Shown in pieces: positions 38,138 to 46,983 of a stretch of 64,000 nucleotides of DNA (positions within the stretch are counted from its first letter, which is position 1; every line of letters starts with the position of its first letter). Source of the stretch: Caulobacter sp031457805 (GTDB taxonomy: Bacteria; Pseudomonadota; Alphaproteobacteria; Caulobacterales; Caulobacteraceae); NCBI RefSeq assembly GCF_031457805.1, contig NZ_JAVDXI010000007.1, forward strand, positions 62,001-126,000. Direction: 5' to 3'. The notes beneath the pieces were generated by a model. It searched no databases and was not told the DNA's origin. It was given only the letters and a program-made list of their open reading frames with translations. Both the position numbers and the translations under genes were made by a program.

Positions 38138-39078
38138 TGGCTGTTCTCGTCGTCGCTGATAACGACAACGCGCTGCTGCGCGACGCCACCCACAAGACCG
38201 TCACCGCCGCCCTGAAGATCTCGGGCGACGTGGACGTGCTGGTGCTGGGCAAGGGCGCCAAGGCCGTGGCCGACGCCGCCGCCAAGATCGCCGGCGTCCG
38301 CAAGGTGCTGCTGGCCGAGTCCGACGCCCTGGGCCACGGCGTGGCCGAGGCTCAGGCCGACGCCGTGCTGGCCCTGGCCGGCAATTACGACGCGATCCTG
38401 GTTCCGGCCACCTCGGGCGGCAAGAACTTCGCCCCGCGCGTCGCCGCCAAGCTGGACGTCGCCCCGATCTCGGACATCGTCGAAGTGGTCGCCGCCGACA
38501 CCTTCACGCGTCCGATCTACGCCGGCAACGCCCTGGAGACCGTTCAGTCGAGCGACTCCAAGAAGGTGATCACCGTGCGTCCGACCGCCTTCGCCGCCGC
38601 CGCTGAAGGCGGCTCGGCCTCGGTCGAGACCGTCGGCGGCGCCGACGCTGGCAAGACCCGCTTCGTCAGCGAAGAGATGGTCAAGTCCGACCGTCCGGAA
38701 CTGGCCGCGGCCAAGATCGTCGTCTCGGGCGGTCGCGCCATGGGTTCGGCCGAAGAGTTCCAGCGCGTCATCGAGCCGCTGGCCGACAAGCTGGGCGCCG
38801 CCGTCGGCGCCTCGCGCGCGGCCGTCGACGCCGGCTACGCCCCGAACGACTACCAGGTCGGCCAGACGGGCAAGGTCGTGGCGCCGCAACTCTACGTCGC
38901 CATCGGCATCTCGGGCGCGATCCAGCACCTGGCCGGCATGAAGGACTCCAAGGTGATCGTCGCGATCAACAAGGACGCCGACGCGCCGATCTTCCAGGTC
39001 GCCGACTTCGGCCTGGTCGCCGACTACAAGTCGGCCGTGCCGGAGCTGATGGACGCCCTGGCCGCCGCCGGCAAGTAA
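38137..39078 (+). CDS. etfA: Electron transfer flavoprotein alpha subunit
   Basis: A 313-residue FAD-binding subunit. The C-terminal FAD site is present: VGQTGKVVAP, GISGAIQHLAGM and AINKDADAPIF. It forms a heterodimer with EtfB and is coupled to it by overlap. A terminator follows at 39105. Confidence 0.96.
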   Translation: MAVLVVADNDNALLRDATHKTVTAALKISGDVDVLVLGKGAKAVADAAAKIAGVRKVLLAESDALGHGVAEAQADAVLALAGNYDAILVPATSGGKNFAPRVAAKLDVAPISDIVEVVAADTFTRPIYAGNALETVQSSDSKKVITVRPTAFAAAAEGGSASVETVGGADAGKTRFVSEEMVKSDRPELAAAKIVVSGGRAMGSAEEFQRVIEPLADKLGAAVGASRAAVDAGYAPNDYQVGQTGKVVAPQLYVAIGISGAIQHLAGMKDSKVIVAINKDADAPIFQVADFGLVADYKSAVPELMDALAAAGK

Positions 39079-39104
39079 GCCGCCGGACGACAGATCAAAA
39101 TGCG

Positions 39105-39134
39105 AAAGGCCCGGAGGCGACTCCGGGCCTTTTT
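39105..39134 (+). terminator. Rho-independent terminator after etfA
   Basis: The stem AAAGGCCCGGAG and CTCCGGGCCTTT has a four-base GCGA loop, followed by TT. Confidence 0.88.
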
Positions 39135-39145
39135 GCTGCCCCCTC

Positions 39146-39275
39146 CCGACCTCCCCGGCGAACGCCGGGGCCCAGATCGAACCCGTTGGCTTGGCTGGGT
39201 TGGCGCAGGTCGTGGGCGCGAGCACTCCAAACTTTGCTGATGAATCTGGACCCCGGCGCTCGCCGGGAAGGTCGG
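39146..39275. repeat. Intergenic palindromic repeat, family A, copy 4
   Basis: Ends CCGACCTCCCCGGCGAACGC and, inverted, GGCGCTCGCCGGGAAGGTCGG (two changes), with the conserved CCCAGATCGAACCC and GATGAATCTGGACC junctions. It lies between the terminators of etfA and efp. Confidence 0.85.
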
Positions 39276-39313
39276 GGCTTTGGGGGCGGGGGTGGGAAAG
39301 CTGACGCCCAATA

Positions 39314-39343
39314 GAAAAAGCCCGGCGGAGCGATCCGCCGGGC
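39314..39343 (-). terminator. Terminator of efp
   Basis: The stem GCCCGGCGGA / TCCGCCGGGC has a four-base loop. On the minus strand it is followed by TTTTT, so it ends the efp transcript. Confidence 0.82.
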
Positions 39344-39370
39344 CTTTGTCTGTTCGGAAAGGTCGAAACC

Positions 39371-39937
39371 TTAGTCCTTGGCGCGTTCCACGTACGAGCC
39401 GTCTTCGGTCAGGATGACGACCTTGGTGCCCGCGGTGATATACGGCGGCACGGTGGTCTTCACGCCATTGCTGAGCACGGCCGGCTTGTAGGACGAGCTG
39501 GCGGTCTGGCCCTTCACCGACGGTTCGGTGTCGACGATCTCGAGCACCACGGTGCGCGGCAGGTCAATGGCGATCGGCACGTCGTTGTGGGTCGACAGGA
39601 TGACGGTCATGCCTTCCTGCAGATAGGGGGCGGCGTCGCCGATCACTTCCTCGGTGGCCACGAGCTGGTCGTAGGTTTCCGGGTTCATGAAGTGATAGCC
39701 GTCACCGTCGCTGTACAGGAAGGTGTGGTTGCGATCGTCCACGAAGGCGCGCTCGACCTGCTCGGTCGTGCGGTAGCGCTCCGACACCTTCACGCCGTCC
39801 GAGATGCGGCGCATGTTCAGCTGGGTCACCGGGGTGCCCTTGCCGGGGTGGATGTTTTCGGCGCTCAGGACGACATAGAGCTTGCCGTCCATGTCGACGA
39901 CAGAGCCTTTGCGGAGCGAGCTGGCTGCGACCTTCAC
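39371..39937 (-). CDS. efp: Elongation factor P
   Basis: A 188-residue translation factor that frees ribosomes stalled at proline runs. The modified-lysine loop HPGKGTP has K33, the counterpart of E. coli K34. The three-barrel fold length is normal. The GTG start follows AAGGAACG. The genes that modify K33, epmA (divergent, 121 bases away) and epmB (3.4 kb away), are in this window, so beta-lysylation is expected. Confidence 0.96.
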   Translation of the reverse strand: MKVAASSLRKGSVVDMDGKLYVVLSAENIHPGKGTPVTQLNMRRISDGVKVSERYRTTEQVERAFVDDRNHTFLYSDGDGYHFMNPETYDQLVATEEVIGDAAPYLQEGMTVILSTHNDVPIAIDLPRTVVLEIVDTEPSVKGQTASSSYKPAVLSNGVKTTVPPYITAGTKVVILTEDGSYVERAKD

Positions 39938-40057
39938 GTAGTTACGTTCCTTGGATGAAAGCGCGCGCGAGGCCGCGGGCGCGTTCGTGCTATTGATCCG
40001 TGAGCGCCCTCGTATAGCGAAAGGGGCGAAATCTCCAGCCTCTTCGGTTTTACAGCC

Positions 40058-41104
40058 TTGTCCCTAGCTTCCTCGACCTGGTGGCGCGCCGGCGTCCACG
40101 CCGACCGCCGGCCGTTCCTGCTGGCGCGCAACCGGATCACCAAGGCCTTCCGCGCCTGGTTCGAGGGTCAGGGCTTCGAGGAGGTCGAGGCGGCGGCCCT
40201 GCAGGTCTCGCCCGGCAACGAGGCCCACCTGCACGCCTTCGCCACGCAGGCCCTGACCATCGCGGGCGAGGCCAGCCCGCTCTATCTGCACACCTCGCCC
40301 GAGTTCGCCTGCAAGAAGCTCTTGGCCGCCGGCGAGGAGAAGATCTTCAGCCTCTCCAAGGTGTGGCGCAATCGCGAGCGCGGGCCGCTGCATCATCCGG
40401 AGTTCACCATGCTGGAATGGTACCGGACCGCCGCGCCCTACCAGACCCTGATGGACGACTGCGCGACCCTGCTGGCCCTGGCCGCGGAAACGGCGGGGAC
40501 CCAGCGCTTCGACTTCCGGGGTATGACCTGTGATCCCTTCGCCGCGCCCGAGCGCCTGTCGGTGGCCGAGGCCTTCGCGCGCCATGCGGGCGTCGACCTC
40601 CTGGCCAGCGTGGCGGCGGACGGATCGACCGACCGCGAGGCCCTGGCCGCGCAGGCCCGCGCCGCCGGGATCCGGGTGGCCGAGGACGACGGCTGGGCCG
40701 ACATCTTCAGCCGCATCATCGTCGAGAAGGTCGAGCCGCGCCTGGGCGAAGGCCGGGCCACCATCCTCTGCGAATACCCGATCAGCGAGGCGGCCCTGGC
40801 CCGTCCCAAGGACGCTGACCCGCGCGTGGCCGAGCGCTTCGAGCTCTATGCCTGCGGGGTGGAGCTGGCCAATGCGTTTGGCGAACTCACCGACCCGGTC
40901 GAGCAGCGCCGCCGGTTCCTGATCGAGATGGACGAGAAGGCGCGGATCTACGGCGAGCGCTATCCGATCGACGAGGACTTCCTGGAGGCCCTGGCGCACA
41001 TGCCGCCAGCCTCGGGCTCGGCGCTGGGCTTTGACCGCCTGGTGCTGCTGGCCATCGGCGCGCGTCGGATCGAGGACGTGGTCTGGACGCCGGTGGCGGG
41101 GTGA
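40058..41104 (+). CDS. epmA: EF-P lysine aminoacylase EpmA
   Basis: A 348-residue LysRS-like enzyme without the anticodon-binding domain, the mark of EpmA. Class II motifs are visible: FACKKLLAAG, KVWRNRERG..HHPEFTMLEWY (motif 2) and GSALGFDRLVLL (motif 3). It attaches beta-lysine made by EpmB to EF-P. The TTG start is the first usable codon after the divergent region. Confidence 0.92.
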   Translation: MSLASSTWWRAGVHADRRPFLLARNRITKAFRAWFEGQGFEEVEAAALQVSPGNEAHLHAFATQALTIAGEASPLYLHTSPEFACKKLLAAGEEKIFSLSKVWRNRERGPLHHPEFTMLEWYRTAAPYQTLMDDCATLLALAAETAGTQRFDFRGMTCDPFAAPERLSVAEAFARHAGVDLLASVAADGSTDREALAAQARAAGIRVAEDDGWADIFSRIIVEKVEPRLGEGRATILCEYPISEAALARPKDADPRVAERFELYACGVELANAFGELTDPVEQRRRFLIEMDEKARIYGERYPIDEDFLEALAHMPPASGSALGFDRLVLLAIGARRIEDVVWTPVAG

Positions 41105-41326
41105 GCGCCGGCTGAAAATTTTTCCATACCCCTCTTGAGAATTCTACGCGTTCGCACAAGATGAAGTCTGCGGGCCGGGCCCCTCTGACGTAGTCGATCC
41201 CCTCAGGTCGAACGTGATGTCGGACCGCATCGGGTGCGCTCGATGTTGGGTCCTGGCGGTTTACCCCCTCTCGCCAAACCCCTCGCCCGGCGTCGGGCGC
41301 GCCCCTCGATACCAGAGGAGCGCCTA

Positions 41327-41512
41327 TTGACCCTGTTGAACGCCCGACAACTGCGCGCCGAGATCGCGCGGCTGACGACCGCCCTGCATGAGGAAGCCCG
41401 CAAGCCCAACCCCGACCGGGGCCTGATGAGGCTTTGGGACCTGCGCCGCGAGCGGCTGAAAGAGCAGCTTTGGTCCCAGGAGATGAACGCCACGGCCGCG
41501 CGGTGGCGGTGA
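41327..41512 (+). CDS. Small hypothetical protein with a strong ribosome-binding site
   Basis: A 61-residue, basic, helical protein (LNARQLRAEIARLTTALHEE, MRLWDLRRERLKEQLW). The TTG start is decided by AGAGGAG at 41314-41320, six bases upstream. It overlaps the next start (GTGA), so the two are translated as a unit. No family recognised. Confidence 0.75.
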   Translation: MTLLNARQLRAEIARLTTALHEEARKPNPDRGLMRLWDLRRERLKEQLWSQEMNATAARWR

Positions 41513-41910
41513 TCGCGCCGGACGCGCTCGAGGATCCCCACCGTGAACCGCTGAACGCCCTGGTCGCCGCCTGCGTGCTGATCGCCCAGGTCGACGGCGC
41601 CGTGACGCCCGACGAGCGCGGGCGCATGGTCGAGGGCCTGAAGCGGCATGTTGGCCTCGAGGGCGCCGATCTCGAGGCCGCCTTGCAGACCTTCGAGACG
41701 CTGGACGCGCGGTTCGACACCCGCCCCGAAGAGGCCTGGGTCGAGGCCGAGTTGATGATCCGCCGCCTGAAGGGCCGCGCGGAGGCGGAGGGCGTCGCCG
41801 CCGCCGCCGTGGCGGTGTCGATCGACGGCGGGCTGGAAGCCGAAGAGCGCTCGGCGGTGCTCGACATCTGCGCCTGGCTCGACGTCAGCCCCGTGCGGGT
41901 TCTGCCTTGA
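41509..41910 (+). CDS. TerB-like helical protein
   Basis: A 133-residue protein resembling the TerB family, with the pattern AACVLIAQVDGAVTPDERGRM and a second VAVSIDGGLEAEERSAV. TerB proteins bind metal and are linked to tellurite and phage resistance and to membrane-associated stress complexes, but isolated copies are common and of unknown role. GTG 41509 overlaps the previous stop. Confidence 0.8.
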   Translation: MIAPDALEDPHREPLNALVAACVLIAQVDGAVTPDERGRMVEGLKRHVGLEGADLEAALQTFETLDARFDTRPEEAWVEAELMIRRLKGRAEAEGVAAAAVAVSIDGGLEAEERSAVLDICAWLDVSPVRVLP

Positions 41911-41923
41911 CCGCCCCGCGCGC

Positions 41924-41937
41924 TTGACGCGGATCAA
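41924..41937. promoter_or_regulatory. FNR/FixK-type box upstream of the VIT1-like gene
   Basis: TTGACGCGGATCAA matches the FixK half-sites TTGAC-N4-RTCAA. It lies 51 bases before the ATG at 41988, right for a class II activator site at -41.5. It suggests expression at low oxygen. Confidence 0.6.
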
Positions 41938-41987
41938 GGCTGCGCGTCCTGCTGTAACCCACAGTGCCGGGGAACCAGGAGCCGCCG

Positions 41988-42689
41988 ATGACCCGCTTGA
42001 AAGCCCATGTCGAACGCCACGCGGTGTCGCGGATCGGCTGGCTCCGCGCAGCGGTGCTGGGCGCCAATGACGGCATCGTCTCGACCGCCTCGCTGGTGGT
42101 CGGCGTGGCGGCCGCCGAAGCGACGCGTGGCCCGATCCTGCTGGCGGCGAGCGCAGGCCTGGTGGCCGGCGCCATGTCGATGGCGGCCGGGGAATATGTC
42201 TCCGTCGCCTCCCAGGCCGACAGCGAGGCCGCCGACCTGGCCCGCGAACGCAAGGAGCTGGAGACCCAGCCCGAGGAAGAGCTGGCGGAAATGACCGCGA
42301 TCTATGTCTCGCGCGGTCTCACCCCCGACCTGGCGCGGCAGGTCGCCGAACAGCTGAACGCCGGCGACGCCCTGGCCGCCCACGCCCGCGACGAGCTGGG
42401 CATTTCGGAACACGTCACGGCGCGTCCGGTGCAGGCGGCCCTGACCTCGGCTGCCACCTTCGCGGTCGGCGCGGCCATGCCGCTGCTGGTGTCGATGCTG
42501 GCGCCGCTGCCGGTGATCATCCCGACCATCTCGGTCGCCACCCTCGTGTTCCTTGCGGTGCTGGGCTGGCTGGGCGCGTGGGCGGGCGGCGCCAGCCCCT
42601 GGAAGCCCATGCTGCGCGTGACCTTCTGGGGCGCCCTGGCGCTGGGAGTCACCGCCATGATCGGCAAGCTGTTCGGGGCCGTGGTTTAG
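41988..42689 (+). CDS. VIT1/CCC1-type membrane transporter
   Basis: A 233-residue membrane protein. The N-terminal motif LGANDGIVSTASLVVGVAAA and the cytoplasmic EEELAEMTAIYVSRG segment match the VIT1/CCC1 family, which moves iron or manganese out of the cytoplasm. Five helices are visible (about 25-45, 45-70, 150-172, 175-195, 205-230). AGGAG six bases upstream decides the ATG. Confidence 0.9.
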   Translation: MTRLKAHVERHAVSRIGWLRAAVLGANDGIVSTASLVVGVAAAEATRGPILLAASAGLVAGAMSMAAGEYVSVASQADSEAADLARERKELETQPEEELAEMTAIYVSRGLTPDLARQVAEQLNAGDALAAHARDELGISEHVTARPVQAALTSAATFAVGAAMPLLVSMLAPLPVIIPTISVATLVFLAVLGWLGAWAGGASPWKPMLRVTFWGALALGVTAMIGKLFGAVV

Positions 42690-43174
42690 GCCGGCAGCGT
42701 CGTGATCAACGGCGCGCTTTCGATCTCCTTGACGAAGGCGGGCGTCAGGTTGCCGCTGGCCTTTTCCCGCTCCCAGGCCAGGCGCCCCATGCCGCTTTCG
42801 ATATAGGCGCGCCCCCACTGGCGTCGTTTGCGCCAGATGTCAGGCGGCAGGCCACGTCGGTGCGACACGAACCACTGCGCCTCTAACCGGTGCAGGAACG
42901 CCCGCGAGATGAAGTTCAGCTGGGCCTGCTCGGCGGGCGTGAAGTCCTCAGGTTTGGCGTCCGGCGCAAAGCTGCGCACCGACAGCTCCGCCAGGCCGGC
43001 GTCCTCCGCCACAGCCAGGTTGAAGTCGGACCATGCGATCTCGCCCTCGAACGCAGCCTGCATCTCGCGTTCAGTGCGGTTTCGACGGTACTCAAAAAAG
43101 GCGTAGACCAAGGTGACGAGCACACCCACGCCGCCGACGAAGTCCCCCAGCCCGCCAAGATTTTGAATGGTCAT
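42686..43174 (-). CDS. Hypothetical protein with one membrane helix
   Basis: A 162-residue protein. A membrane helix lies at about residues 8-28 (GDFVGGVGVLVTLVYAFFEY), then a soluble helical domain with a Trp-rich tail (HRRGLPPDIWRKRRQWGRAY). Similar proteins are common in alphaproteobacteria; function unknown. It overlaps the convergent transporter by four bases. Confidence 0.75.
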   Translation of the reverse strand: MTIQNLGGLGDFVGGVGVLVTLVYAFFEYRRNRTEREMQAAFEGEIAWSDFNLAVAEDAGLAELSVRSFAPDAKPEDFTPAEQAQLNFISRAFLHRLEAQWFVSHRRGLPPDIWRKRRQWGRAYIESGMGRLAWEREKASGNLTPAFVKEIESAPLITTLPA

Positions 43175-43316
43175 TCCAGCCCCCATTTTCTCGAAGAGGA
43201 AACGGGGCGGCAGGGACCGTCAACCCGCCTTGCTGTTGTCAGGCCGGAGAGGGTTGTGGCCTGTAACGCCGGCGAATTTGCCTCGCGGCGGAAAATCCCG
43301 CATATCCCCGCGCCTC

Positions 43317-44354
43317 ATGTCCCCCGCCAAGACCCTTCGCGACGCCCGGTCCCTGGCCGAGGCCGGTCTGGTCCCGTCCGAGCGCCTGCCGGCGCTGGAG
43401 GCGGTTGCGGCGCGCTATGCGGTGGCGATCACGCCGGCCATGGCTGAGCTGATCGAGATCAGCGACGAGTACGACCCGATCGCACGGCAGTTCGTCCCCT
43501 CGCCCGAGGAGCTGGTCGCCAGTCCGGGCGAAGACGGCGACCCGATCGGCGACGCCGCCCACAGCCCGGTCGAGGGGATCGTCCACCGCTATCCCGACCG
43601 GGTGCTGTTGAAGCCGACCCACACCTGCGCGGTCTATTGCCGGTTCTGCTTCCGGCGCGAGATGGTCGGGCCCGAGGGGCTGTCCAACCTGACGCCGGAC
43701 CAGCTGGACGCGGCCTTCGCCTATATCGCGCAGCGCCCGCAGATCTGGGAGGTGATCGTCACCGGCGGCGATCCGCTGGTGCTGTCGCCCCGGCGCCTCC
43801 GCGACCTGATGGACCGGCTCGAGGCGATCGCGCACGTCAAGATCGTGCGCTTCCACACCCGCGTCCCGGCGGTCGATCCCGAGGCGGTGACGGATGAACT
43901 GGCGGCGGCGCTGAAACGCTCGTCGAAGGCCGTCTATGTCGCGCTGCACGCCAACCACGCCCGCGAACTGACGCCCGCCGCCCGCGCCGCCTGCGCGCGG
44001 ATCATCGACGCAGGGATCCCGATGGTCAGCCAGACGGTGCTGTTGCGAGGCGTCAATGACGACCCTGCGAGCCTGGCCGCGCTGATGCGCGCCTTCGTCG
44101 AGACGCGGATCAAGCCCTACTATCTGCACCACGGCGATCTGGCGCCCGGCACGGCGCACCTGCGGACCACGGTGGCCGAGGGTCAGGCGATCATGCGGGC
44201 CCTGCGCGGGACTCTGTCGGGCCTGGCACAGCCCACCTACGTGCTCGACATCCCGGGCGGCCACGGCAAGGTTCCGGTCGGCCCGACCTACCTCGAGGAC
44301 GGCGGCGTCGAGGACCCGGACGGCGCCGTGCGCCCCTATCCGCCCACGGCCTGA
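43317..44354 (+). CDS. epmB: EF-P beta-lysylation protein EpmB
   Basis: A 345-residue radical-SAM lysine 2,3-aminomutase. The cluster motif CxxxCxxC is C104, C108 and C111 (CAVYCRFC). The PLP-binding region is near the C-terminus. It lacks the extra domains of KamA, consistent with EpmB. It converts lysine to beta-lysine for EpmA. ATG 43317 was chosen because the longer frame overlaps the divergent gene. Confidence 0.92.
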   Translation: MSPAKTLRDARSLAEAGLVPSERLPALEAVAARYAVAITPAMAELIEISDEYDPIARQFVPSPEELVASPGEDGDPIGDAAHSPVEGIVHRYPDRVLLKPTHTCAVYCRFCFRREMVGPEGLSNLTPDQLDAAFAYIAQRPQIWEVIVTGGDPLVLSPRRLRDLMDRLEAIAHVKIVRFHTRVPAVDPEAVTDELAAALKRSSKAVYVALHANHARELTPAARAACARIIDAGIPMVSQTVLLRGVNDDPASLAALMRAFVETRIKPYYLHHGDLAPGTAHLRTTVAEGQAIMRALRGTLSGLAQPTYVLDIPGGHGKVPVGPTYLEDGGVEDPDGAVRPYPPTA

Positions 44355-44492
44355 AGGCCGCCTGAGAGAAGGCCCGCGTTGCGACGCAGCAAAGCCTTGG
44401 CGGGCGCGGGGCTTCTCGTGCTAGAAAAGTCGTCACAACAGATGGCCCGGGCTGCTGCGTCCGGCGCAAATTCAAGCGAAGGCTTGGCTTTT

Positions 44493-45371
44493 ATGAGTGA
44501 AATCAAGACGGTCGGCGTGATCGGCGCCGGCCAGATGGGGTCAGGCATCGCGCATGTCGTCGCCCTGGGCGGCTATGACGTACGGCTTCACGACATCTCG
44601 CGCGAGCGGATCGAGGCCGGTATCGCCGTCATCGAGAAGAACATGGCCCGCCAGGTTGGCCGTGGGATCATCGACGACGCGGCGATGAAGGCGGCTCTCG
44701 CCCGCATCCAGCCCGCCGAGGGTCTGGAAGCCGTCGGCGCCACGGACCTCGCCATCGAGGCGGCGACCGAGAACGAGGAGGTCAAGAAGTCGATCTTCCG
44801 CAGCCTGCAGCCGCACCTCAAGCCCGAGACGCTGCTGGCCTCGAACACCTCGTCGATCTCGATCACGCGCCTGGCCTCGGCCACGGACCGCCCCGAGCGC
44901 TTCATCGGCCTGCACTTCATGAACCCCGTGCCGCTGATGAAGCTGGTCGAGATCATCCGCGGCATCGCCACGGACGTCCCGACCTACGAGACGGCGGTCA
45001 ACTTCGCCCAGTCGCTGGGCAAGATCACCAGCAACGCCGAAGACTTCCCCGCCTTCATCGTCAACCGCGTGCTGGTGCCGATGATCAACGAGGCGATCTA
45101 CACGCTGTACGAAGGGGTCGGCACGGTCGACGCCATCGATACGGCGATGAAGCTGGGCGCCAACCACCCGATGGGTCCGCTGGAGCTGGGCGACTTCATC
45201 GGCCTGGACACGGTGCTGAGCATCATGAACGTGCTCCACGAAGGTCTGGCCGACAGCAAGTACCGCCCCTGCCCGCTGCTGGTGAAATATGTCGAGGCCG
45301 GCTGGCTTGGCAAAAAGACCGGACGCGGCTTCTATGACTACCGGGGCGAGACGCCGGTTCCCACGCGCTAG
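44493..45371 (+). CDS. 3-hydroxybutyryl-CoA dehydrogenase
   Basis: A 292-residue NAD-dependent dehydrogenase. The Rossmann motif GVIGAGQMGSGIA starts at residue 7. The catalytic His is in LHFMNPVPLMKLVEII, with SNTSSISIT before it. The length is that of bacterial Hbd rather than the fused FadB. It acts in beta-oxidation and polyhydroxybutyrate cycling, next to etfBA. Confidence 0.95.
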   Translation: MSEIKTVGVIGAGQMGSGIAHVVALGGYDVRLHDISRERIEAGIAVIEKNMARQVGRGIIDDAAMKAALARIQPAEGLEAVGATDLAIEAATENEEVKKSIFRSLQPHLKPETLLASNTSSISITRLASATDRPERFIGLHFMNPVPLMKLVEIIRGIATDVPTYETAVNFAQSLGKITSNAEDFPAFIVNRVLVPMINEAIYTLYEGVGTVDAIDTAMKLGANHPMGPLELGDFIGLDTVLSIMNVLHEGLADSKYRPCPLLVKYVEAGWLGKKTGRGFYDYRGETPVPTR

Positions 45372-45404
45372 ATGAGCGGGCGGCGTCTCCGAAAAGGGGA
45401 CGCC

Positions 45405-46646
45405 ATGACCGACACCACCGCGCCCACGACGGAGGCCCTGCGCCCCGTCGCCAAGGCTGACCGCCACCTCAGCCTGGACGTCCTGCGGGGCCTGGGCGTC
45501 ATGGGCATCCTGGCGGTCAACGCCGTGGCCTTCGGCCTGCCGATGTCGGTCTACATGTCGCCCGAGCTGTCGCCCTTCGGGATGGCCGGAAGCGAAGGCA
45601 TGGCCTGGTGGGTGGTCCAGACCTTCTTCCACTACAAGTTCGTCACCCTGTTCTCGATCCTGTTCGGGGTGTCGATCCTGCTGGTCGGCGGCGAGCGCTC
45701 GGACAAGGCGCGCGGCGCCCTGCTGCGCCGACGGCTGGGCTGGCTGCTGGTGATCGGCCTGCTGCATGGCCTGCTGATCTGGTACGGGGACATCCTGCTG
45801 CTCTACGCCTGCACGGGCTTTGTCGCCCTGCTGGCGCGGTCGTGGACGCCCCGGCGGCTGTTCACCGTCAGCCTGACGATCCTGCTGCTGGGCTCGGCCC
45901 TGGCGGTCGCGCCGCTGATCCTGCTGGAAAGCGCCCCGGCCGAGCTGCAGCAAAAGATCATCGCCCAGATGAGCCAGCCCGGGTCCGGCGTGAACGTGGC
46001 GGCCGCCACGGCGGCGATGCGCGGCGGCCTGGTTTCGGCCCTGGGCGAGAACTTCAAGAGCTGGATGGTCCTGCAGCCCGCCAGCCTGATCGTGTTCATC
46101 TGGCGCACCGGCGCCCTGATGCTGCTGGGCATGGCGCTGTTCAAGACCGGCTTCCTGACCGGCAAGGCCAAGACCTGGGTTTACCTGCTGCTGGTCGCGC
46201 TGGGCGGCGCGGGCCTGGCCTGGACCGGCTGGGAGAACGGCATGAAGCTGGCCACCGACTTCGCCAAGCCGCAGGCCATGGGCCGCTACAACCTGGCCTA
46301 TGAGTTCGCCAGCCTGCCGATCACGCTGGGTTATGCCTCCCTGGCCATCCTGCTGATCCGCTCGCGTCTGTTCGCCGCCCTGCTGAGCCCCGTGGCGCGG
46401 CTGGGCCAGATGGCCTTCACCAACTACCTGACCCAGTCGATCCTGATGACGACGCTGTTCTGGAGCGGTCGCGGCCTTGGCCTGTTTGGCGAGCTCAACC
46501 GGGTCGAGCTGTGGGGCTGCGTGATCGCCATCTGGGCGCTGCAGCTGATCTGGTCGCCGCTGTGGCTGTCGCGCGTCTCGATGGGCCCGATGGAATGGAT
46601 CTGGCGACGCCTGTCCTATGGCAAGGGTCTGGCCCGTGACGCCTGA
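45405..46646 (+). CDS. DUF418 membrane protein
   Basis: A 413-residue inner-membrane protein with about ten helices. The N-terminal motif RHLSLDVLRGLGVMGILAVN and the C-terminal LGQMAFTNYLTQSIL belong to the DUF418/YeiB family, linked to acyl transfer in the envelope, but of unknown substrate. GGGGA five bases upstream decides ATG 45405. Confidence 0.88.
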   Translation: MTDTTAPTTEALRPVAKADRHLSLDVLRGLGVMGILAVNAVAFGLPMSVYMSPELSPFGMAGSEGMAWWVVQTFFHYKFVTLFSILFGVSILLVGGERSDKARGALLRRRLGWLLVIGLLHGLLIWYGDILLLYACTGFVALLARSWTPRRLFTVSLTILLLGSALAVAPLILLESAPAELQQKIIAQMSQPGSGVNVAAATAAMRGGLVSALGENFKSWMVLQPASLIVFIWRTGALMLLGMALFKTGFLTGKAKTWVYLLLVALGGAGLAWTGWENGMKLATDFAKPQAMGRYNLAYEFASLPITLGYASLAILLIRSRLFAALLSPVARLGQMAFTNYLTQSILMTTLFWSGRGLGLFGELNRVELWGCVIAIWALQLIWSPLWLSRVSMGPMEWIWRRLSYGKGLARDA

Positions 46647-46983
46647 GACCCTAAGAACCTGAATTTCCCGGAGATCCAGGCGCGCGCACCCTCACGCGCG
46701 CGCCCTTCGCTTCCCCCCGATCCAGACGCGATGATCCCCCGATCAAGGTCTGGAAACTCGTCCCCGAGGCCGACGCGACAGGGGAATCGCGTCGGCTAGA
46801 CCGCCGAACCCCGGCGGAGGAGTCAGCGACCACTTTCCCGAACGCGCCAACTACCCCACCGGCGCGCTCGAGAAAGCGCGCTCCTTGTCGCGCTGCGGCG
46901 CCGCTGTGTCATTGCCCGGGCGTCCACGTTCTATTGTCTAGCTGTCCGGAATCGGCGAGAGGCTCCTCGATCGCTGAGGACCC
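46647..46983. other. Intergenic region between the DUF418 and AraC genes
   Basis: No gene is seen. A GGCGCGCG / CGCGCGCGCC hairpin is near 46680, and TTCTATTGTCTAGC near 46930 may hold the AraC gene's -10. This is the longest gap in the second half and could hold a rearrangement breakpoint. Confidence 0.4.

Noticed and set aside
46680..46720. Alternating GCGCGC hairpin as a terminator of the DUF418 gene
   Set aside because: No T-run follows and the stem is short-period sequence common in this genome.
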